This document shows, one piece after another, positions 59,097-64,000 of a stretch of 64,000 nt of DNA (its first letter is position 1; every line of letters starts with the position of its first letter). Both the position numbers and the translations under genes were made by a program. This DNA comes from Acidimicrobiales bacterium (GTDB taxonomy: Bacteria > Actinomycetota > Acidimicrobiia > Acidimicrobiales > Aldehydirespiratoraceae). A model generated the notes under the pieces. That model was given only the letters and a program-made list of their open reading frames with translations. It was not told where the DNA came from and made no database searches. The stretch covers positions 372,001 to 436,000 of the forward strand of contig JAQWMR010000010.1 in assembly GCA_029246685.1 (NCBI GenBank), read 5' to 3'.

Positions 59097-61568
59097 TCAG
59101 CGCCGTCTGACGGCGACCGGCAGGATCACTGCTCGGTCCTCGGACCGCGACGCCTCGAGGTCGACCTCGGCTTCGAGATACCACTCGTGATGGCCATCTG
59201 GATCGCACAGCGTTTGTCTGGCGAGCATGCGGGTGGCCTTCTCGGTGTCTGGACTGATGTCGATCCAGGCGGCGGCTCGGGCATCGCCGTCGATGGCGAT
59301 CCATTCGTGCTCGGCCCAGTACGGCACCATGTCATCGGCGAGCAGGCCGGTTCGCCGTGATGCCAGCTCGGTGAGGAGGCGGAACATCTCGTTGCGAATG
59401 AGCACGCGAAAGGCCCGCTCGTTCGTCGTGATGTCCTCCGGATCGAGCCCGGGGGTGACGACCTCGTCCTGCTCCTCGGGATTGCGAAGGCGCTCCCACT
59501 CGTCGATCAGGCTCGAGTCGACCCGTCGGATCATGGCTCGGAGCCACTCGATCACGTCCTCGAGGTCGTCGGTGAGGTGCTCGACAGGCACCGTCTGCAC
59601 GAGCGTCTTGTAGACGTCGGTCAGATAGCGCAGAAGGAGACCCTCGGATCGCTTGAGTCCGTAGCGGGCCACGAACTGGTTGAAGTTCTCGGCGAACTCC
59701 AACATCTCTCGTGCGACGGACTTGGGGCTCACCCGATCCCCACCGACCCACGGATGGTGTTGGGCGAAGATCTCGAAGGCGGGCTCGATGAAGTCGGCTT
59801 CCGGCTTCGGCCAGGTGACTTCCTCGAGTCGATCCATCCGCTCCTCGTACTCCACGCCCTGGGCCTTGAGGTCGCTGATGAGCGTGTCCTTGGCCTTGTC
59901 CTTCTGGGCGATCAACACGACCATCGGATCCTCGAGGATGGACTCGACGAGGCTCATCACCTGGAGGTAGTGGTCGGGAGCTTCCGCGTCGAGCGCTTCG
60001 ATGGCTTCGACCACGAACAGCGAAAGCGGCTGATTGAGACGGAAGTCGTCCTGGAGATCGAGGTTCACCCGTAGCGGATCGGTGTCGATCACTTCGGCCT
60101 CGACGAGGGAGCGGTACACGGCGATGGCGCGGCGGATGTGGCCCCGTTGCGCTTTGCGGGTCTCGTGGTTGTCGCGCAGAAGGCGCTTCATCGCCGCGCA
60201 GCCGTCCGCGGTCTCGTCCACCGAGCCCCGGTCGAGGACATTGAGCAGCATCGCGTGGTTCACCGTGAAGCTCGACGACAACGTCTCGGGCGTTCCCTCG
60301 CTCAGGCGCACGAGGGTGTCGCTGTCCCAGTGGGAGTAGCCCCGCTCCGGCGGCTTCTTCTTGACGAGCTTCTTCTTCTTTTTGGGGTCGTTCGCTGCCT
60401 TCGCCTCGGCCTTCTTGTTCTCGACGACATGCTCGGGCGCTTGGACGAGCACGCTGCCGGCGACGTCGAACCCTCGTCGGCCTGCTCGGCCGGCGATCTG
60501 CTGGAACTCCCGAACCCCGAGGGCGCGCACGCGTCGACCGTCGTACTTGCAGAGCTGGGTGAACAGGACGGAGCGGATCGGAATGTTGACGCCGACGCCG
60601 AGCGTGTCGGTCCCGCAGATCAGCTTCAGGAGACCCTGCTGCGCCAGCTTCTCGACGAGAAGGCGGTACTTGGGGAGCAGGCCGGCATGGTGCACGCCGA
60701 TACCGGACTCGACGAAGCGCTTGAGGTCCTTGCCGATCGGCGTGTCGAACCGGAAGCCGCCGATCGCCTCCTTCACGACCGCCTTCTCGTCCTTCGTCAG
60801 CACGTCGAGGCTCGTCAGGCTCTGCGCCCGCCCAGTCGCTTCCTTCTGGGTGAAGTGGACGATGTAGACGGGCGATCGACCGTCGTCTAGCAGCTCGCCG
60901 ATCGTGTCGAGCAGGGTCGTCTCGCGATACTCGAAGTCCAACGGGATGGGTCGTTCGGCATCGGCGACGAGCGCCACGGGGCGGTAGGTGCGGCGCTCGA
61001 TGTCCTCTCGTAGCCCGCTCGTGTCGCCGAGGGTGGCGGACATGAGGAGGAACTGCGGGCCGGGAAGTTCGAGAAGCGGGACCTGCCATGCCCATCCGCG
61101 GTCTCGGTCGCCGTAGTAGTGGAACTCGTCCATCACGACGAGGTCGACGTCGAGGCCGGCTCCTTCGCGCAGCGCCCGGTTGGCCAGGATCTCGGCCGTG
61201 CACACGATCACGGGCGCGTCGCCGTTGACCGCGGCGTCGCCGGTCACCATGCCAACGTTGTCGGCGCCCAACTCGGCAGCGAGCTCGAAGAACTTCTCGC
61301 TGACCAGCGCCTTGATCGGGGCGGTGTAGACCGCCCGTTTGCCCTGAGCCAGCATCGCCCACGCCCCCGCGACCGCCACCAGCGACTTGCCTGACCCCGT
61401 GGGCGTCGCCAGCACCACGTGGTCGCCCGACAGCAGCGACAGGATCGCTTCTTCCTGGTGGGGGTAGAGCTCCAGGTCGCGGTCGGCCGCCCAGTCCATG
61501 AAGGCGAACAGGAGGGTTTCGCCATCTACCTGGTCGGGGATCCGATCGATCAGCGCCGCGCCCGTCAT
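59097..61568 (-). CDS. Ski2-like DEAD/DEAH-box helicase with DUF3516
   Basis: An 823-residue RNA or DNA helicase. The motor starts with the Q-motif region LELYPHQEEAILSLL and Walker A ATPTGSGKSLVAVAG, followed by VMDEFHYY (DEFH box), MSATLGDTSG, and in the second domain VHHAGLLPKYR, CGTDTLGVGVNIPIRSV and QIAGRAGRRGFD. A Lys-rich loop (KKKKKLVKKKPPERG, residues about 395-410) is inserted after the motor. The C-terminal ~400 residues form the actinobacterial DUF3516 part. Proposed to unwind structured nucleic acid; the true role is unknown. It follows a 111-residue gene by 7 nt. Confidence 0.9.
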   Translation of the reverse strand: MTGAALIDRIPDQVDGETLLFAFMDWAADRDLELYPHQEEAILSLLSGDHVVLATPTGSGKSLVAVAGAWAMLAQGKRAVYTAPIKALVSEKFFELAAELGADNVGMVTGDAAVNGDAPVIVCTAEILANRALREGAGLDVDLVVMDEFHYYGDRDRGWAWQVPLLELPGPQFLLMSATLGDTSGLREDIERRTYRPVALVADAERPIPLDFEYRETTLLDTIGELLDDGRSPVYIVHFTQKEATGRAQSLTSLDVLTKDEKAVVKEAIGGFRFDTPIGKDLKRFVESGIGVHHAGLLPKYRLLVEKLAQQGLLKLICGTDTLGVGVNIPIRSVLFTQLCKYDGRRVRALGVREFQQIAGRAGRRGFDVAGSVLVQAPEHVVENKKAEAKAANDPKKKKKLVKKKPPERGYSHWDSDTLVRLSEGTPETLSSSFTVNHAMLLNVLDRGSVDETADGCAAMKRLLRDNHETRKAQRGHIRRAIAVYRSLVEAEVIDTDPLRVNLDLQDDFRLNQPLSLFVVEAIEALDAEAPDHYLQVMSLVESILEDPMVVLIAQKDKAKDTLISDLKAQGVEYEERMDRLEEVTWPKPEADFIEPAFEIFAQHHPWVGGDRVSPKSVAREMLEFAENFNQFVARYGLKRSEGLLLRYLTDVYKTLVQTVPVEHLTDDLEDVIEWLRAMIRRVDSSLIDEWERLRNPEEQDEVVTPGLDPEDITTNERAFRVLIRNEMFRLLTELASRRTGLLADDMVPYWAEHEWIAIDGDARAAAWIDISPDTEKATRMLARQTLCDPDGHHEWYLEAEVDLEASRSEDRAVILPVAVRRR

Positions 61569-61575
61569 GCGTCGG

Positions 61576-61911
61576 TCACCATAGGCCCTTGTTCCCGATC
61601 CCCGTTCGGCACGCCTCGCGTAGCGACGCCTGGATCCGACTCCTGGTCCGCTCTGACAGCGGGTGTCCGCCCACGTACAGGTCGCGACCCACTCGCATGA
61701 CACGACCCTTGCGGACCTCCGTCCGCAGCGCGTCCGACACCAACTTGCCTTCGCGGGACGGCGCTCGAACCCCGAAACGGCCGATCGAGTCGGCGATCTC
61801 GCGCACACCCGCCGGACGGGTGACGCCCTCCATCACCGCGAGAATCGCGTACCGAAGAAGAAGTCCGCTGACCTCGGTCCTGCCTGTCCCTTCAACTGTC
61901 CCTTCAACCAT
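61576..61911 (-). CDS. hypothetical basic protein upstream of the helicase gene
   Basis: A 111-residue basic protein. The middle (VSGLLLRYAILAVMEGVTRP, then VREIADSIGRFG) and KLVSDALRTEVRKGRVMRVGRDLYVGG have the helix-turn-helix and wing pattern of a small winged-helix domain, so nucleic-acid binding is plausible. The ATG at 61911 lies 6 nt after TACGGT. The gene ends 7 nt before the helicase start, so the two are probably co-transcribed. Confidence 0.55.
   Translation of the reverse strand: MVEGTVEGTGRTEVSGLLLRYAILAVMEGVTRPAGVREIADSIGRFGVRAPSREGKLVSDALRTEVRKGRVMRVGRDLYVGGHPLSERTRSRIQASLREACRTGIGNKGLW
61578..61583 (-). promoter_or_regulatory. possible internal -10 box before the helicase gene
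   Basis: On the minus strand TATGGT ends 9 nt before the helicase ATG at 61568, allowing a separate leaderless transcript in addition to read-through from the upstream gene. Confidence 0.3.
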
Positions 61912-62147
61912 GTTCCGACCGTAGACACCGCGTGTGACAGCGCAGTCAGACCAGCGACCCGCCCTACACCGCCAAGTTCTGCGACAAGACGTGCATGTCG
62001 CATGTCGCAATACGTGGCGTGTGAGCACGGTCGTGGTTCGGCGGTCTGGCAGCTCGGGCTCCGGTTCGGCAGCTCGGCGGTCCGGCCCAGTCGCCGGATC
62101 GGCCGAGCGCGCTGGTCGTTGGCGCGGGCTTCGCGGACGTAGAGCGC
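61912..62147. other. gene-free region
   Basis: 236 bp with no credible coding frame between the start of the small basic protein gene and the end of an SDR gene, both on the minus strand. It contains a short tandem CATGTCG CATGTCG (61994-62007) with GCGACA in opposite orientation at 61981-61986, and Gly/Ser-coding-like repeats of TTCGGCAGCTCG / TCTGGCAGCTCG type near 62043-62085. No terminator with a U tract or RNA gene is recognised. Confidence 0.4.
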
Positions 62148-62966
62148 TCAGGCGAGGCCGCTGAAGTCGACCTGGCCGGTCGTCATCCAGGCGCTGAAGC
62201 CATTGTCGGCGACGAGGTTGTGGCCGTTCATGGCGACAGACGCATCGGTGCCCATCATGACGAGCGAACGGGCGATGTCGTCCGCGGTCAGCATGCGCCC
62301 GCCGGTCTGGTCGACGGTCCACTGGATGACCTGTTCGGTCATGTGTTTGATGAAATCGTCCATCAGTGGCGTGTCGATCGGCCCGGGGCAGACCGAGTTG
62401 GTCCGCACGCCGTGGTCCGCGTAGGAGCGCTTCGACGAGAACATCGTCCAGACCTGGGCGATCTGCTTGGAGAAGCCGTACATGTCGGCTGACGCGAGCT
62501 CATCGTTGTCGACCAACCACTGCAGCGAGGCGTCCCAGTCGTCGAGCCCGATCAGCTCGAGGATCTTGCCCAGGTTCTCGGGCCACCCCTGGCCGGCGAT
62601 CGACGCCGTGTTCACGATGGCGGCGCCGCGTGGCATGCCGGCGACGAGGCCATCCGTGAGCCGTCGCACGCCGAGATAGTTGACCCGGATCACGAAGTCG
62701 ACGGCATGAACACCAGCGACGCCCGCATTGTTGAAGAGGACGTCGACGCCATCACCGATCTCCCCGACAGCCGCGTCGATCGACGCAGGATCGGACATGT
62801 CGGTCGGGATGTAGCGGGTCGCTGGGCCCGTCGGTTCCTTGATGTCGAGCACGGTGAGGTCCGTGCATCCGAGGTCAGCGATCATCTCGACCGCGGCCGC
62901 GCCCACGCCGGTCGTTCCACCGGTGAGGACGACCTTCTTGCCGGCGTAGCTGAACAGATCCGTCAT
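62148..62966 (-). CDS. SDR-family oxidoreductase (3-alpha-hydroxysteroid dehydrogenase-like)
   Basis: A 272-residue short-chain dehydrogenase. The motifs are VVLTGGTTGVGAAAVEM, the Asp-containing VLDIKEP (NAD preference), LFNNAGVAG, Ser in IVNTASIAGQG and Tyr/Lys in MYGFSKQIAQV. A long insertion before Tyr (LGKILELIGLDDWDASLQWL) is like that of 3-alpha-hydroxysteroid dehydrogenases. It starts 2 nt after the P450 gene on the same strand, so the two probably act in one oxidation pathway for a lipid or steroid. Confidence 0.86.
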   Translation of the reverse strand: MTDLFSYAGKKVVLTGGTTGVGAAAVEMIADLGCTDLTVLDIKEPTGPATRYIPTDMSDPASIDAAVGEIGDGVDVLFNNAGVAGVHAVDFVIRVNYLGVRRLTDGLVAGMPRGAAIVNTASIAGQGWPENLGKILELIGLDDWDASLQWLVDNDELASADMYGFSKQIAQVWTMFSSKRSYADHGVRTNSVCPGPIDTPLMDDFIKHMTEQVIQWTVDQTGGRMLTADDIARSLVMMGTDASVAMNGHNLVADNGFSAWMTTGQVDFSGLA

Positions 62967-62968
62967 GC

Positions 62969-64000
62969 TTACTCCTGTACTTCTTCAGATCGTGGCGTGA
63001 ATGCCATGTGTGCTTCTTTGAGGCCGAAGACGAACGCGTTCGGCATCTCGACGTGGGGCTCGTCGGGAAGCCGTTCGAGCGACTCGACTCGAGCCACCAG
63101 GCGCTCGAAGAACGTCTGGATCTCCAGGCGGGCGAGCGAGGCGCCGAGACAGAAGTGGGTGCCGAAACCGAACGAGATGTGGTGGTTCGGGTCCCGGGTG
63201 ACGTCGAAGAGCTCGGGCTCGTCGAAGTGAGCCGGATCCCGGTTGGCGCCGGCGTAGGCCAGCACGACCTGGTCGCCCTGGCGGATGGTCTGGCCGTGGA
63301 GTTCGTAGTCCTCGGTGGCCATCCGGCAGAAGTTGTGGATCGGTGTGACCCAACGAATGAACTCCTCCGTGGCGATCTCCATGTCCGCACCGTTCTGGAG
63401 CTTCGCCCACTCGCCAGGATGGTCAGCAAGGGCGAGCAGCGTCCGCGCGATGACCGTCCGGGTCGTCTCGGCTCCACCGTCGAGGAGGAGCAGGCAGTCG
63501 GAGATGATCTGGTCGAGTCCGAAGGGCGCTCCACCGACCTCGCCGCCGGTTTCGGCCTCGATGTCGACCCAGTGCGACATGACGTCGTCGGCCGGGCACT
63601 TCTTCTTCTCTTCGTAGAGTTCCGCGGCCGCGCCACCGAACTCCATCGCGGCGATGATGCCGCTTTCGTCGTGATACCGGGGTCCACCGCCGAGAGCGAT
63701 GGTGGTCTCGGACCAGTGCTGCAGCTTCGGCCACATGTCCTCGGGGAAGCCGAGGAGAAGCCCGATCATCATCGCGGGAAGCGGAGCGGCAAGCTCGCCG
63801 ACGATCTCCGCCCGCCCCTTCGCGAGTGCGGCGTCGAGGAGGCTGTCGACGGTGTCGAGGACCTCGTCATCCCACTGGCGCACGGCGCGGGGCGTGAACC
63901 GCCGTGACACGAGCACCCGGCGAGCCTGATGCAGCGGATCGTCGTTGGCGATGATCGACTCGTCCGCGCCCATGTTGGGGCGGTAGCCCTTCTCCTTGTC
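62969..64000 (-). CDS. cytochrome P450, partial (N-terminus outside the window)
   Basis: The frame stays open to the window edge, so about 343 C-terminal residues are seen. I-helix LLLLDGGAETTRTVIAR, the ExxR pair in TEEFIRWVTPIHNFCR, the DPAHFDEPELFDVTRDP segment and the haem loop HISFGFGTHFCLGASLARLE with the Cys thiolate are present. Unlike the other P450 in this window, it has no internal stop. It binds haem and uses ferredoxin electrons; the substrate is unknown. An SDR gene follows 2 nt downstream. Confidence 0.93.
   Translation of the reverse strand, partial: DKEKGYRPNMGADESIIANDDPLHQARRVLVSRRFTPRAVRQWDDEVLDTVDSLLDAALAKGRAEIVGELAAPLPAMMIGLLLGFPEDMWPKLQHWSETTIALGGGPRYHDESGIIAAMEFGGAAAELYEEKKKCPADDVMSHWVDIEAETGGEVGGAPFGLDQIISDCLLLLDGGAETTRTVIARTLLALADHPGEWAKLQNGADMEIATEEFIRWVTPIHNFCRMATEDYELHGQTIRQGDQVVLAYAGANRDPAHFDEPELFDVTRDPNHHISFGFGTHFCLGASLARLEIQTFFERLVARVESLERLPDEPHVEMPNAFVFGLKEAHMAFTPRSEEVQE

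Overview
The window is a high-GC actinobacterial chromosome segment, most likely from an uncultured or marine member of the Acidimicrobiia. The evidence is a WhiB regulator, DUF3107 and DUF3090 proteins, a SCO1664-family protein, mycothiol-linked enzymes (an MDMPI-type protein and an Rv2466c-like thioredoxin-fold protein), an F420-type FrhB protein, a PdtaS-like kinase, many GTG starts, and several start codons sitting 6-9 nt downstream of a TANNNT -10 box, as in leaderless transcripts. There are no rRNA genes, CRISPR arrays or insertion sequences. The only tRNA is tRNA-Arg(CCG).

Layout. 1-5450: end of an Mrp-type ATPase, DUF3107, PdtaS kinase, WhiB with a palindrome-flanked promoter, glycerophosphodiesterase, a frameshifted lipoprotein, a 22-bp inverted repeat and a lipid kinase. 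5534-7285: etfBA. 7585-9481 (minus): SCO1664 / DUF3090 / phosphomutase-like cluster. 9508-14263: UDG, small proteins, a PLP enzyme, an AniA-type copper nitrite reductase fused to a cupredoxin, and a thioesterase. 14260-16272: a probable selenoprotein read through UGA, divergent from a P450 gene broken by two tandem amber codons. 16273-21649 (minus): panE / phosphoesterase / FrhB operon, a chimeric hydrolase-HNH protein, a TIR protein, tRNA-Arg and a lipoprotein. 21741-30986: argS, lysA, a PqqD plus nucleotidyltransferase pair, hom, thrC, rho. 30983-40570: rpmE, an unknown gene, a gene remnant, and the complete F0F1 ATP synthase operon. 40580-50934: a PPK2 gene with two in-frame stops, glpX, prfA-prmC-tsaC-rpiB-glyA and a WecA/MraY-like transferase. 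50903-64000: L,D-transpeptidase, MFS transporter, HlyIII protein, three SDR enzymes, MDMPI protein, a frameshifted lipoprotein, a Ski2-like helicase and a partial P450.

How the genes fit together. Most of the window is housekeeping: threonine and lysine synthesis, translation termination, transcription termination, ATP synthesis and the fatty acid / amino acid electron sink ETF. Accessory oxidative chemistry (P450s, SDRs, FrhB, nitrite reductase) and mycothiol-type redox proteins are scattered between.

The strongest unusual signal is at 14260-14874. The reading frame of an Rv2466c/DsbA-like protein continues upstream through an in-frame TGA placed exactly at the first cysteine of the CPWC active site, and an 8-bp hairpin with a GUU loop follows at the spacing expected of a bacterial SECIS element. 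Other unusual items are an ATP synthase gamma subunit with a C-terminal 'sunset'-type domain, a b subunit with a signal peptide and extra extracytoplasmic segment, a nitrite reductase with Glu in place of the catalytic Asp, and a hydrolase whose C-terminus is replaced by an HNH fragment. Four genes are interrupted (two by frameshifts at homopolymer runs, two by paired stop codons). Assembly error must be excluded before calling them pseudogenes.
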